Below are positions 1 through 11,130 of a stretch of DNA of 64,000 bases, piece by piece. The stretch is from assembly GCA_014058105.1 (NCBI GenBank), contig JACGCM010002082.1, positions 1,426,001 through 1,490,000 on the forward strand. The letters run 5' to 3'. The stretch's first letter is position 1. Each line of letters starts with the position of its first letter. The DNA comes from Kingdonia uniflora (lineage: Eukaryota; Streptophyta; Magnoliopsida; Ranunculales; Circaeasteraceae). The translations under genes were made by a program, and so were the position numbers. A model generated the notes under the pieces. The model did not search any database, had not been told where the DNA came from, and saw only the letters and a program-made list of their open reading frames with translations.

Positions 1-1158
1 AGTGCCATCAGGAAGAGTAAAGTCAGATACAAAAGTTTTCTTTCGATCGACTTCTGTAACAGTATGAAAGAATTTTGTATTTGCGTCCCCTGCTGCAACC
101 CACTTGATCCTGGACTGTTCTCGCCATAGTATTTCTTCATTATGTAGCATGGTTGTGTGTTCTTGTTGTACCCTGCCGAGCTTGGCACCAACCTGATCCT
201 CCTACCCATCTTGCAGTATGTGATCTAGATGAACCATTTTATTCTGTAGAGCGTGCATGTTTTGAGTGACATTTCCAAAAGCATTTGTATTCCATGCTCT
301 GAGTGCCTGGCGAACCATCTTGAGCTTATAAGCGAAAGAGGATAAGCAGTTTTCAAAAACACCACTAAACCAGTTTTTTGCCACCAAGGTAGAAAAGGTT
401 ATGTGCGATGCCCACATTTTTAAGAAACGGAATGGTCGTGGTCCTTAGTACAGGTTGTTGTTGAATGATAGAAGGAGTGGAGAGTGGTCCGAACAGGCCC
501 GTTCTAAATGTACAATTTTATGAATAGGAAAGAGAGCTATGAAGCTTGGGTTTACCAAAGTTCTGTCTAATTGTGCCCACTGCCTTATACTGTCTTGGTG
601 GTTATTACACCATGTGTAATTGAATCCGGTGAATGACTCTATAAGGCCAGCTGCCTGAATCGTATCCTTGAACTCCATCAAAGATCTATGTGATGAGCGT
701 CTACTCCTAAGACGTTTCGATTAATGTCGCACAGCGTTGAAATCCCCAATAGCACACCATGGAGCGCTCATTGTCGATGCTATGTCTTTAATGTCTTCCC
801 ATAATGTTCTGCGTTCGGTAATATCGCATTTGGCGTAGACAATAGTTACGAAGGTGCTCCATTGGTTGTTGTAGTCACTCATTTTGCAATGTAACAATTG
901 GTTAGAAGCAAAAACCAATTCCACATCAAATTATTGTATCCACAAAACCCAAATCTTCCCTCCCATAGGCCGATTGGACGAAAAGGAAGTGCAATTAATT
1001 CTACGACCCAAAGTAGGACCTTGAGAAGCATTTTGAAAAGGTTCCAGCAGTACCACAATTGAAATATGGTGATGTTTGATCATCTTCTTGAGATGTTTTA
1101 TTGTTTTGGCATTGCCAATGCCCCTCCAATTCCAAACAAGTAATGGACCTAACACCAT
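1..1158 (-). pseudogene. LINE endonuclease domain and linker towards reverse transcriptase, broken
   Basis: This is the apurinic-like endonuclease (EEP fold) that nicks target DNA for LINE insertion. Moving leftwards, pieces in different frames give NWRGIGN near 1128 (catalytic Asn region), a VLLEP-type Glu strand near 1050, GDFNAV near 735 and SDHSPL near 500. These are the usual landmarks in the usual order. The piece ending at 202 and the frame below it (FFHTVT, near 80) resemble the stretch just before plant LINE RT. Several frameshifts and stops separate the pieces, so it cannot be translated as one protein. Identity as a LINE endonuclease is firm; the subfamily is not. Confidence 0.85.
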
Positions 1159-1846
1159 TTAAATGGTTAAAGGTTTGAGGATGCTCTTGCTCCTCGAGAC
1201 TGTGCTGAGTGATGTACGTTGTGGTACCGTCTTTTCCACTGTTTCATTCACATATTCAGGTGTAATGTGCCCACTTACCACAGCCAATGACCCTGCTCCA
1301 GGCCGTGTAAGCTTTCTATTATCCCCATCATCAACTGATATCCCCATCGACGTCGCTATGCCGTATCTCTCCACTCCAAATTGTAAGCCCGATAACATTC
1401 GGTTCAGCCATGAGACTCCAAATTGTGCTAATGCTGCTCTTAATTACATCCGTGTTAAAAGTTGTTGCTGTTATGTTTAGATCCGAAGATGTGAATGAGA
1501 TCACATGCATGCCCTTCTTCAGCAAGGCAACTTTAGTATCCGGTTTGAGTACTTCTAGTACAGGCCGGACTGCGATCACAGTGGCTATACTTGTATCGAC
1601 AGGGGAAAGGTTTGGAGAGGATTCGAAAGCTGAATTTATAGAATCCAAAAATGAGGAGAGAGTAAGGTACAACGCAGTTTCAGAAAAGGAGTTGCGAGGG
1701 GTGAAAGAGAGAGGAGGTTGTGGCCAAGGGATGGACGATATGGGGAGGGAAAGTGATTCGGTTGAAGTACTCGCAGCCATGATCGAATACAACAATAAGG
1801 ACGAATTACAATAGAAAAAAGAGATGCAAGAAGTAAGAACAATCAA
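1159..1846 (-). pseudogene. LINE N-terminal ORF remnant
   Basis: Two minus-strand frames (1331-1846 and 1159-1398) lie directly upstream of the endonuclease. The first gives a Ser/Pro/Thr-rich protein starting near MAASTSTESLSLP. I cannot see the CCHC knuckle usual in plant LINE ORF1 proteins, so it may be a shortened gag-like region or a fused N terminus. The role comes mainly from its place before the endonuclease. Plus-strand ORFs over the same bases look like shadows. Confidence 0.45.
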
Positions 1847-2199
1847 GGCTCTAATAGAACCCTAAGAGGAGTCTAGAAAGGATGGAAACCCTAGCAGGAG
1901 AGACGGCTAGGATTAGGGTTTCGAAGGAGACTCCCATGATTCTAGCTACTCTCACTAGATGTGGTTGGTTGGTAAGGTTTTTTTTCCCTAAAACATTAAC
2001 CCTTCCTCACATATGTAGGGCTAGAAAAATAGTATGACGGTGGTTTCCCAGACGATCCAAAGGAAAAAATGTACATAATTGAAATTTTAAATAGTTGTAC
2101 AGTACAAAAGAGACAGTTATATAGGAGGTCAGTTACTGAGTCTTATCTGAAATGCCTCTCACAAAAAGACACTGATAGATTTTTAAAGAACCAGGCAGT

Positions 2200-3090
2200 A
2201 TAAAATTCCTACGTGTAAGGTGTTTTGGCCATTTAAGCGGTGGACTCTGGAACTGGCAGATAAATTTCCAAACACACTAGGCAGTAAAAAATTCCTACTT
2301 ATAGCAGCAGATTACTTTACCAAATGGGTTGAGCCAGTCCACCTCTGTCGAACTACAGAATAAGAGGTAATTAAGTTCATATAGGAGAACATTATAACCT
2401 GATTTGGTTACCCCCACCAAATATGGATCAATAATGGGCCCTAGTTCGTTGGAGAAAAAGTGGTTAATTTTTTGAACAAATATAATATCATACATTTTCA
2501 ATCCAATCTATATTACCCCCAAGGTAATGGTCAGGCCAAAATTACTAACAAAACCATAGTTGATAGTTTCAAGAAGTGGTTGGAAATTGAAAGGAAAGGG
2601 AACTGGATAAGAGAGTTGCCTCATGTGATATGGGCTTACAAGATGACTCCATGATAATCAATAGGATATTCCTCATTGTTGCTGGCTTACGGCACTGAGG
2701 GTGCAATCCCAAATGAATATCAAAACTCAGATAATTAATAACTGACAAGGAAAATTAGTTCAAGTTGGCGTGTAGCATGAATTGGATAAATGAGACAAGA
2801 GATCAATCTGTAGCAAATCAAGGGAGGTACCACAATATGTTGGCAAACTCGTACAACAGAAGAGTTCGATATCACAAATTCGAAATCAACGACTTAGTTC
2901 TCTAAGAAATTCCTCCAAATAGAAAGGAGACAAATACTAGGAATCTCATAAATAATTGGGAAGGACCATTTATAATAGTAGGACGAACCGTATTGGGTTC
3001 ATACTACTTGATGGCCAAAGATGAACTCTAGATTCCAAGTCCTTGGAACATAAAGAGATTAAAGAAATACTACAGTTAGTTCGAATTATT
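2200..3090 (+). pseudogene. Integrase fragment of Tat element C
   Basis: Integrase inserts the cDNA copy into the genome. The frames carry LIAADYFTKWVEP near 2310, a degenerate second-Asp region (INNGP) near 2435 and YYPQGNGQAKITNK near 2510, where E of the usual GNGQAE has become K. Further on come NWIRELPHVIWAY (near 2600) and a C-terminal tail ending NWEGPFIIVG (near 2960). The zinc-binding N terminus is not recognisable. Stops and shifts occur throughout. A short string, GGCAGTAWAAAATTCCTAC, appears twice at 2193 and 2280, suggesting a small local duplication. Confidence 0.85.
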
Positions 3091-3349
3091 TCTTAACAGA
3101 ATACCATTTAATCTACAGTTTGTTAATCAATTTACTTCCACAAGTGAGATTTAATTTCCAATTGTATGTACATTATCATCTTATCAATTAAAACTACTCA
3201 AGTTTTTTCCCACATTGTTGTCTACTATCATATATATCTACTAAATATCAAATGATTAAGCAAAAGGTAAAACTAGCTTCGATCTTTTGATAACTAATTA
3301 TACAGTTATATAATAAATCTAATAAGATATTCCCGAATTTAACTTTTTT
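3091..3349. other. Spacer after pol of element C, with one unit like the tandem repeat of B
   Basis: No gene is visible. Around 3250-3295 one stretch contains AAGCAAAAGGTAAAACTAGC and resembles the unit that is repeated in tandem in element B (24725-25385), at the same place between pol and the antisense gene. Only one copy is seen here. Confidence 0.5.
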
Positions 3350-5503
3350 TGGTTCACACCAGTAGAGGTTCTACCAACTTCTGGAGCTTTTACGGAAACA
3401 ACCTTTGATGCTTTAAAAGTAATTTTTTCTCTACCATATTCTGCTTACTTTTGCTTACAGGTTCAGTGTTGAGTTTAGCTCAATTCAAATAGTCAGCACG
3501 AATTATATCCACATTAAAGATAACTCCGTTTTCAACCATAAAATCATGCCTCATATCCCTCTATTCTTCAATCCTCCTTATTTCTCCCCTAAAAAAATGA
3601 TATAATCATTGTCAACTGCTTCTCTTGACAATCACCTAAAGAAGGCTTGTCCATGTTCGGTATGGATAGTTCTACCACCCATCCATGACTTTCCCTTAGT
3701 TGATTTTTTTGTCTTCTCTAGCGAGCATCTACAATTTCCTTTGATACTTTCTCATTCATAAAATTGACCTCAAGTTTCAGTTTTAGGTCAGTCAATTTCT
3801 TCACAGTAGTTTGAGAATTGGCCAAGTCTACCTCAAATTTCATATTCAGGTCAGTCGTATTTTACAAAGTAGTATAACAAATTTTCAAATCAATCTCAAG
3901 TTTCTGACTAAGAAATCTGAGCAGCTTTTAAGTCACCCTGCAACACAGATCGATCCCTCATAATATTCTTCATCATATTATAATATATATTCCTCATACA
4001 TAGTTGTTCCTACACAAAATCAATTTACATAAATACATATACAGTATCATAGTTACTTATTCATAAATAAATCAGTGAAACACACGTACGAGCTGAGATA
4101 TCGATCTTTAGCGTTCAAGCTGCTCAGGTTTCTAACTCAGGTCGTCATGCGTTCAATGATAGATGGGTCGGGGTGAATTCCATTTTATTCTAGAACTTTA
4201 AGGTAAGCCTCCTTGAGACCCCCCTCACTCTCTATCTCAGTATCTGTAGTGACATGACTGTTGCTGCCAATAATTCTTTTGCCCTAGATAGATATTTCCT
4301 CAGAGTATCAATAATCATTCTCAGTTCGCTAATATCCTACAATTAAATTCTTATGTCAAATCAAGGAAGACAAAATTAATCCACTAAACAGAACATGATA
4401 ATTTACAATCCACCCACAACAAAAACTACCTTCCAAAAAGTTTCCCATGACAAACAGAAAGATTAATTTACCTTACCTTGCTCGTCTGTCTCATGAGCTT
4501 AGGTTTGGTCGAAAAGACCATTCCCATCTAGGCCAAAAATAGTCTATAGACATGGAAACTAAGCTGGGACCCCCTCATCATATCCTGAAGACGCCGAGCA
4601 AGATTATTGCGAGCAACACTCACTTTGCTGATGTTATCCGTCAACTCTTACTCGAGCTTGCCCAAGATTCCTTGAAAAGAGGCCTTCAGGCTGGCAATCT
4701 ATGGGCTCAACTTCATCCTCTCCTCCACCATTTTGGCTCACTTACTTGCCAACTCATTCTCCAGTTCAGTCGTTCGCTTCTTTAATTAAGCTTCCCTCTC
4801 CGACAAAAGATCTTTATCATCCCTAATTCTAAGAACCATGCCTTTCAGAATGTGCGAAACCTGAATTGAAAATCATAAGCTCACGAACAAAAGGTCACAA
4901 ACATGAAAATACTCAAGATATCTTAACTTTCCCTCTGAAGCTCGACTTCCACAATAGACTTAACCTCAGACAAATCAGACACAATAATGGTTCTAAAACT
5001 ATTTTCTAGGGCCAACATATCTTCATCCACCCAAGGCTTTATAGAGGTAAGATTTCTTGCGACCTCAATAGGTACAAAAAGAGTATCAGCTAACCTTCTC
5101 TTCTTCAAAGCACTTTAAGCCTCCTCGTAATATCTTGTAGCAGAATCAGATAGGGTGTTCTTCGGATTTTTCTTCCCGACCCTTCTTTGGCATGAAATTG
5201 CCAAACTAGGCTCTGAAGAGCCTGACTAAAGAGCTAGAGCTGAGGCCTTTACGGCCTTCGGTATAGAGACACCAATATCCATAGAAGTGTCTAGTACCGG
5301 AGGAGCACAGAGGTTGAACCAATCTTCCTAGTATCAGTCATTTTCCTCTTTGCTTGGGCTCTCTAAACCTTAATTGATTTGTTGTTCACCCTCTTATGTC
5401 AGCTTATACCAAACTCATCCAAGATACCTTGAAGTTCAGTACCTTCTCGAGCTACAACGTCGATAAAAGACTCTTCTTTAACAATGTTACACCGGGGATC
5501 TGC
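3350..5503 (-). pseudogene. Large antisense gene of element C, 3' exons (coiled-coil part)
   Basis: These are downstream exons of the spliced antisense gene of C. An acceptor ending TCATCATTTAG is followed by exon sequence from 5503 leftwards (EGTELQGILDEFGIS, then HKRVNNK). This matches the B gene, where an acceptor at 28344 is followed by ELEAVLEDLGISQKKRVN. Next comes KKRRLADTLFVPIEVARN (5108 leftwards) to EVELQRES at 4926. After a likely intron, heptad-rich frames (LLSEREA, TTELENELASK near 4770, DLKLKLEVNFM near 3770) indicate coiled coil. The end is uncertain, near SVKAPEVGRTST (about 3380). Many stops are present. Function is unknown; it looks structural, not enzymatic. Confidence 0.65.
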
Positions 5504-5608
5504 CTAAATGATGACAATCATGTCAAAAACCAAGCAAGAAAACAAAATATAGTTCAAAAAAGTATATCTACTTACATTCCTTAAATGATCTATATGATAG
5601 ATCCAGAC

Positions 5609-5891
5609 CACCAAAAAAAAAAGTTTATGGCGACGGGTTTAGCATGTCGTAAAATACATTTGGCGACGAGCACAGACCGTCAGATTGTCGTCGTTGATGC
5701 TGGGGTCACTAAAAGTTTGGCGACGGTCAAACCCGTCGCCCTGCACTATAGATTTTTTGCGTCACGTATAATTTTTCGTCGATTTATCGCACTTTGGCGA
5801 CAGTTGATTTCGTCGTTGAGTATTTAGTGACAGCATCCATTACGACGACCAAAGATTGTCGCCAAATATGAATTCTTTTAATTCTGTGGTG
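5609..5891. mobile_element. CACTA-like non-autonomous element or fragment
   Basis: The stretch begins CACCAAAAAAAAAAG and ends TTCTGTGGTG, so both ends read CACCA inwards, one base from the CACTA terminus of En/Spm elements. Inside, GGCGACGGG, GGCGACGGTC, CCGTCGCC, TGGCGACAG and TTGTCGCCAAA repeat in both orientations, as in CACTA subterminal regions. No 3-bp target duplication is visible (GAC to the left, ATT to the right). The real ends could lie elsewhere. It sits in the oversized intron of the antisense gene of C. Confidence 0.45.
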
Positions 5892-8490
5892 ATTAATTTT
5901 GTTGTCTCAATTTATTTCAAACTAATTAACAGGTAACTATAAAAGGCACCATAACAAAAATAAACATGAATCTGAAGATCAAAGATAAATAAACCCAAAT
6001 TTAGATTTTATTCCTCAAAACCATTTCTACAATATAAAGCTAGAAACTCATAACATTCAACGCACTAATTAAATTACAGTTGCTCTTTTACTTATATCCT
6101 ACAAGACTAAACAGTTGATACTATCAAAATCAATTTCTTCAAAACTGTTGTCTTCCACATCAACTACTTGTTTCTTTGAGCGATGCCAAAGAACCATCCA
6201 ATGCAAATATTTACTTCCTTGTCATTAAGAGGTATTCTCAAACTGGCAAATGAACTACCTGCACTCAAATTTTCATCAAATAAGTCAATATCTTATAAAT
6301 TATTTAACTATTAGCGAAATGACTATTATTATAAAAGTTCATTTTTTTTCTTTTTCGGAAGGAAGCTGGTTAAAAATAAGTTTAACTTTTGTATGGCTCG
6401 ATCATAATAACCAAGTTTAAAATAAATAAAAAACTTATTATCGCTGAAAAGTGGATATAGTAACGTTACTTCAACTAATAACACTCAAACCATATTGTTC
6501 ATGAAACTAAAAAAGTGTAAACATCATCTCTACTCTATCAGACTTCAACACTACTCATAGTTATAGAGAAGCTAATATGGGGCATGATTTCCTGTCTACT
6601 CTTTAACTTGTTTTTACTGTATATTGCGCTCTCCCCTAGCTCCTTGCCTCTGAAGCTCATTGTTATTTATGAGGATGTTAGGGTTGTGAAGTACATTAGG
6701 GCGTAATTCTTTTTATCTATAATATTTTTGGTCCAGGGGTTCTTTGCCCAATGCCACTATAAATAGGAAAAAGATATGATGGCCATATTTACCTCTGACT
6801 TGAAAGCAAGGGGCTTGAACTTAGATTTCAGATGCTCTTTTAATGAAACTGCCAAAAATTCATGTGAAATAAACCCTGCCAACATTAGAATTACGAAAGC
6901 CAAATAATCAAAATGTAGAAAACCCTAATTATAATGTTCATTTCTAAATGAAATGGATCTACAAAATTGATTTAATGAATTTGCAAATAAGAGGTTTGAG
7001 GTGAAAACATAACTGAAGATGCTTGGAGAGTAACCAGAATAACAAGTAGCTTTACTCATTTAGAGTGAACCATCATAGCAACTTGAAAGGAAGGCAGGAA
7101 GCATGCACCATTAACTATTGAGAAAAGGCCAAAAGAGAATAATAAACCTAAGAACAAATAGGTACCGAAGCTTATTACCTTCCATCTCTTCATTGTGTCC
7201 TTGGATTGTGCAATTAATGGATGTAGTGAAGCTCCCTATTTGACATTTGTGACCAAGGGTTTTCGAACCAATGTTCCCAAAATTTGAGAATTTAGATTAA
7301 TGAATAGATTTTATTGATACAAAAATGCAATAAAAAATCAACAAGAAGTATACACCTATATATTTCTAAAAAGACACAAGTTTCTCCTATTAAACATTAA
7401 AATACTACCCTAATTCAGTAAGAGATTATAGCCATTGTGTTTATTGCAGTCAAAGCATTGGTAAGATGATAGTAATCATGCCTACCTATTAACTTGATAT
7501 TATGAACATTTCTAAAGTACAAAAGATCAACATCAATAAGTCAAGGACAATATAGTAACTAGAAATAACCCCCATTCAAGATCAACATCAATAAGTCAAG
7601 GACAATATAGTAACTAAAAATAACCCCCACTCAAGTGGCCTTTACGTGCAGATAACTTAAGGCTAATCCTTAATCACTTCAGTTGACTTTTTTCCTTCAA
7701 TGTATCTTGCTGCCAACCACTTCCCTTATATTTTGAAAAACTTGCTATCGCACCCAAGAAACTAATTACATAGTAGTTTTGGGTTCTTGAAATATACTTG
7801 TGTGTCATATTTTTCTTGAAATAACTTAGAAATAGTGAAGATACATGAGTCTAGATCAAAATTACAATATTAGGTCACACCACCTCAAAACAGTTTTGTT
7901 TGCCATTTGATCATACTTTTCTTGAAACATATATTACAATTTAACAAGACTAAGTGTCTAAAAGAGCAATTCCAATATCGACTTCGGTCACAACCCAGAC
8001 ATAAGGCATGGTTGTACGACCTTAAGATTTTACATGTTGAACCCAATAAATTAACCAAGAATTAAGAGCATAAATGGGGTTGGAAAATTCTATTCAAGAT
8101 TAACAAGCATATTGTAAGAGAGAAAAAAGTTTTTTAGTTTTTTTTTTTTTTGCAAAGTCAGTTTGACTTCAAAGTAAAAATAGAGAAAGTTGGAGAGATA
8201 ATACGTTTCTTCATGATTGGCTTCCTCCAAGGTGATAGTGGAGTTGTAAGAGAGAAAGAGGGAAGTGGAGGGTAAATATTGCAATTGGGTTTCTTCATTT
8301 GCAACGGCTAACAAAGACAGTAAACCGTTTGATATACTAGAAATATAAATTAATGGTGACGAAATAAGATTGTTGCGTTTATGAACACTGATATGAAAAA
8401 GGTGGGGAAGGTAACTTAATTTTTGTTGACGGACTACCGCTATCGCTAACTTGCAACAAATAATAAGTATCGCAAAACTCAACCTGTTCC
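5892..8490. other. Gene-free AT-rich stretch inside the intron of C's antisense gene
   Basis: I see no convincing coding region in 2.6 kb. The minus ORF at 8090-8509 is low in complexity and runs into the D LTR. The equivalent intron in element B is only about 110 bp, so this stretch is probably inserted DNA, possibly more of the CACTA-like element. A 55-bp direct repeat (7523-7632) is the only clear structure. Confidence 0.5.
7523..7632. repeat. 55-bp tandem duplication
   Basis: Two adjacent copies (7523-7577 and 7578-7632) begin AAGATCAACATCAATAAGTC and differ at two positions. This looks like a recent local duplication with no coding link. Confidence 0.9.
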
Positions 8491-8518
8491 TGTTAGGATT
8501 ATGGGTCAAAACAGAGGA

Positions 8519-8617
8519 AAGTCATTCGAACGAGTGGGGAAGTCGTTCGAACGGCAGAGTTTTTGTGGAAGTCGTTCGAACGACCTCATGACTTGTTCAA
8601 ACAATAAAGGCTTTGTT
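8519..8617. repeat. Cluster of TTCGAA palindromes in the U3 of D
   Basis: Four spaced copies of a motif close to GTCGTTCGAACGAC occur here: ATTCGAACGA, CGTTCGAACGG, CGTTCGAACGAC and a decayed TGTTCAAACA. The 3' LTR (10568-10652) keeps the same cluster with slightly different changes. Placed upstream of the TATA box, it could be a repeated protein-binding site. That is inference. Confidence 0.75.
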
Positions 8618-8709
8618 TATTTGTTTTTAAGTTCATTTTGAAGGAGATTTAATTCAAAGCGATGTATTATCTCATGATGCGTACTTTGAAGATGACCTAA
8701 TGGAAAGCC

Positions 8710-8717
8710 TATAAATA
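8710..8717 (+). promoter_or_regulatory. TATA box in 5' LTR of D
   Basis: TATAAATA lies about 210 bp into the LTR, and the 3' LTR has the same box at 10758-10765. It is the likely Pol II promoter for the D transcript. Confidence 0.7.
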
Positions 8718-9030
8718 GAGAGTGTATGTTAAAGGCCTCTGTACTGTAAAAAAAAGTATAGAGAGAGAAAATGGAGAAATATAGAGTTTTTCTCTAGAGA
8801 GATTTCTTAGGTTAAGTGATCTCTGTAATTTCTTGTAACCCTAAATGATAATATATTCGTCGTACTTGTCGGGGTTGGTTTTGATTCTTTTAGGTTTCTA
8901 CCTAATTTAAACCTTGTGTATGTGTTTATTACCTTTATTCGAATTCTTCGTGGTTAGAGCTGGTTCTTTAAGTTCTTGCTAAATCGCATTGTGCTTTTGC
9001 GTTGCGATTTGCCCCCTCGGTTTCCCAATA

Positions 9031-9044
9031 ATTGATATCAGAGC
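9031..9044 (+). other. Primer binding site of D
   Basis: ATTGATATCAGAGC directly follows the LTR. It is one base from TTGGTATCAGAGC, the usual site for initiator Met tRNA in copia elements. Confidence 0.8.
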
Positions 9045-9071
9045 GAGGTTTGGGGCAAGTAGAGTAGCAAG

Positions 9072-10456
9072 ATGGGAAGATCTAAGTATTCTAACGTGAT
9101 CAAGTTTGATGTGGAGAAGTTTGATGGGAAGATAAATTTTGGATTGTGGCAAATACAAGTCCAAGATATTTTGATTCAAGGCGGGTTACGCAAGGAACTG
9201 AAAGAGAAGCCTATACCTAAAACTTCGGTTGAAGGTATAGCAACTCAGGAAGAAGACGACGATGAAGAAAAGGACTGGGAAGATCAAGATTCAAGGGCTG
9301 TGAGTGGGATATGCTTTTGTCTTGTTAAGAACATTTTGGCAAACGTGGTTGGAGAGAAGACCGCAAAGGGTCTTTGGGAAAAGCTTGAAAGTTTGTACCA
9401 AACGAAGAGTCTTTCGAATCGCTTATACCTCAAGGAGCGGCCTCATACGCTTAGGATGGATGAGGGTACAAGCGTTGGTGATCACCTAGGTTCTTTGAAC
9501 GGGATCGTTTTGGAATTGGAATCGATCGGAGCTAAAGTTGAGGATAAAGATATGGCGCTTCAACTCATATGGTCTCTTTCTTCTACCTTTAGGCATTTTC
9601 AACCTATGTTGATGTATGGGAAGGAAACCTTGAGTTTTGAGGAGGCTACAAGTACGCTTCTTTCCGAGGAGAGAAGGCTTAAGGGTAGCGAATTCTTGGG
9701 GGGAAAACTCTGCGATGGTGGTTAGTGGGAAAATAAGCTTTAATAGGTTCAGAAAAAGAACTTGTTGGAGCTGTGGTCAATCGGGCCATCATAGATTGGA
9801 TTGCAAAGCGGAGAAAGATAATAGAGCAAGTTTGGCAAGAGGCTCTGAAAGTGATACTAACAAACTGGCAACGGTTCTAGTAAATGATGGTGACGTGGCG
9901 CTCCTCGTGATGGCCGTTGATGGTTCTCGCCATGATAGAGGATGGGTATTTGATAGTGGGGCTACAATGCATGTATGTGCAGACAAGGCATGGTTCGGCA
10001 ATTATGCAAGGTGTGAGGGTAGAAAGTTTGTGTTGATGAGCGATGGCTCTCGAAGGCCAATTTCAGGAGTGGGTAATATTTGCATGAGGATGTTCGATAA
10101 ACGTATTGTAGTTCTTCATGATGTTTAACATGTACCGAGTATGACTCATAATCTAATTTTACTTTCCAAACTAGATAATGAGGATTACGATAACTCCGGG
10201 CGAGGTGGAGTAATGAAAGTTTATTAGAAGTTTTCTTTGATCATGAAGAGAGTTCTAAGCGGGAACTTGTATGCATTGGTTGGTAAATCAGTGGGTGAAG
10301 ATGTGAAGGTTGCGTGTACCAAAAGTGTTATGGAGATTTCTCAAAAGGGGAATTTAGTTCAAGGTAGAGCAATGGCACGGTCTTCAAAGATGGTCAGAAA
10401 GTGGGTTCTGATTGGTGGGTCTAGGAAAAGCCTAGACTCGGGTGATTCTCTTAATT
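9072..10456 (+). pseudogene. Copia gag-protease of element D, frameshifted
   Basis: The gag starts MGRSKYSNVIKFDVEKFDG at 9072 and has the copia gag (DUF4219/UBN2-like) fold signature, with LWEKLESLYQTKSLSNRLYL in the middle. An indel in or near a run of six G (9698-9703) moves the frame. The next frame carries an intact CCHC knuckle, CWSCGQSGHHRLDC (about 9760-9801), and protease active site WVFDSGATMHVC (about 9946). Beyond a stop at 10128 the frames continue with VPSMTHNLILLSKLD and SGNLYALVG, the segment that normally leads into integrase. No integrase follows; the reading ends near 10456, about 80 bp before the 3' LTR. The protein would pack RNA but could not copy or insert it. Confidence 0.85.
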
Positions 10457-10538
10457 GATAAGTTGCCCATAGGGACAACGCAAAAAGGATGCACGACGAA
10501 TGTTGCAGAATAAATGGTTTTATCACTGGGGTGGAGAT

Positions 10539-11130
10539 TGTTAGTATTACGGCTCAAAATAGGGGAAGGTCGCTCGAACGAGTGGGGAAGTCGTTCGAAG
10601 GGCAGAGTTTCAGTTGAAGTCGTTCGAACGGCTTCATGGCTCGTTCGAACGAAAAAGGCTCTGCTTGTTTGTTTCTAAGTTCGTTTTGAAGGGGATTTAA
10701 TCCAAAACGATGGATTATCTCGTGATGCGTACTTCGAAGATGTCCTAATGGAAAACATATAAATATAGAGTATATATTAAAGGCTTCTGTACTGTGAGAA
10801 AAGTGTAGAGAGAAAAAATGGAAAATTTTAAGGTTTTGCTCTGGAGAGATTTCTTGGGTTTTCTTTCAAGGGTTTCTTGTTGGGGATTATCTGTAAGGGT
10901 AGAGGTGAGGTTGAGTGATTTCTGTAACTTTTTGTAACCCTAAGTGATATTATATTTATCATACTTGTCGGGGGTGGTTTTGATCCTTTTGGGTTTCTAC
11001 CAAATTTAAACCTTGTGTATGTGTTTATTGCATTTATTCGAATTCTCCGTGGTTAGAGTTGGTTCTTCATGTTCTTGTAAAAAATTTATTGTGCTTCCGC
11101 ATTGCGATTTGCCCCCTCGGTTTTCCAACA
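10539..11130 (+). repeat. 3' LTR of element D
   Basis: The 592-bp LTR matches 8491-9030, begins TGTTAGTATTACGG and ends TTTTCCAACA. A purine-rich tract (ACTGGGGTGGAGAT, 10525-10538) lies just before it and would prime plus-strand DNA. Confidence 0.9.

Larger units (their letters stand above)
1..1930 (-). mobile_element. LINE (plant L1-type non-LTR retrotransposon), 3' part outside the window
   Basis: A minus-strand non-LTR element enters from the left edge. Reading leftwards from about 1930 there is a 5' leader, a short N-terminal ORF, an endonuclease domain and the linker towards reverse transcriptase. The reverse transcriptase itself lies beyond base 1. No LTR is present, and the order matches plant L1-type LINEs. 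The right edge is set only roughly, where LINE-like sequence gives way to AT-rich DNA before Tat integrase at about 2200. No target duplication can be checked because the 3' end is missing. Confidence 0.8.
8491..9030 (+). repeat. 5' LTR of element D
   Basis: The 540-bp LTR pairs with 10539-11130. Its first 110 bases hold a cluster of CGTTCGAACG-type palindromes. A TATA box lies at 8710-8717. The 3' copy is longer mainly because of extra sequence around 10850-10915. Confidence 0.9.
8491..11130 (+). mobile_element. Copia element D with gag and protease but no integrase or RT
   Basis: A complete but short Ty1/copia-type element of 2640 bp. LTRs (540 and 592 bp) start TGTTAG and end CCAATA or CCAACA. 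A tRNA-iMet-like PBS follows the first, and a purine tract (10525-10538) precedes the second. Flanks are GTTCC (8486-8490) and GTTAC (11131-11135), a 5-bp duplication with one change. The inside carries gag and protease, then passes straight into the 3' end, with integrase, RT and RNase H absent. This fits the non-autonomous TR-GAG type or an internal deletion of a full copia element. It interrupts the antisense gene of C. Confidence 0.85.

Noticed and set aside
1163..1814. Plus-strand ORFs opposite the LINE N-terminal part
   Set aside because: Shadows of the minus-strand LINE ORF, no recognisable domain.
8090..8509. Minus ORF of 139 codons
   Set aside because: Low complexity, poly-Lys from a T tract, and it crosses the border of D's LTR.
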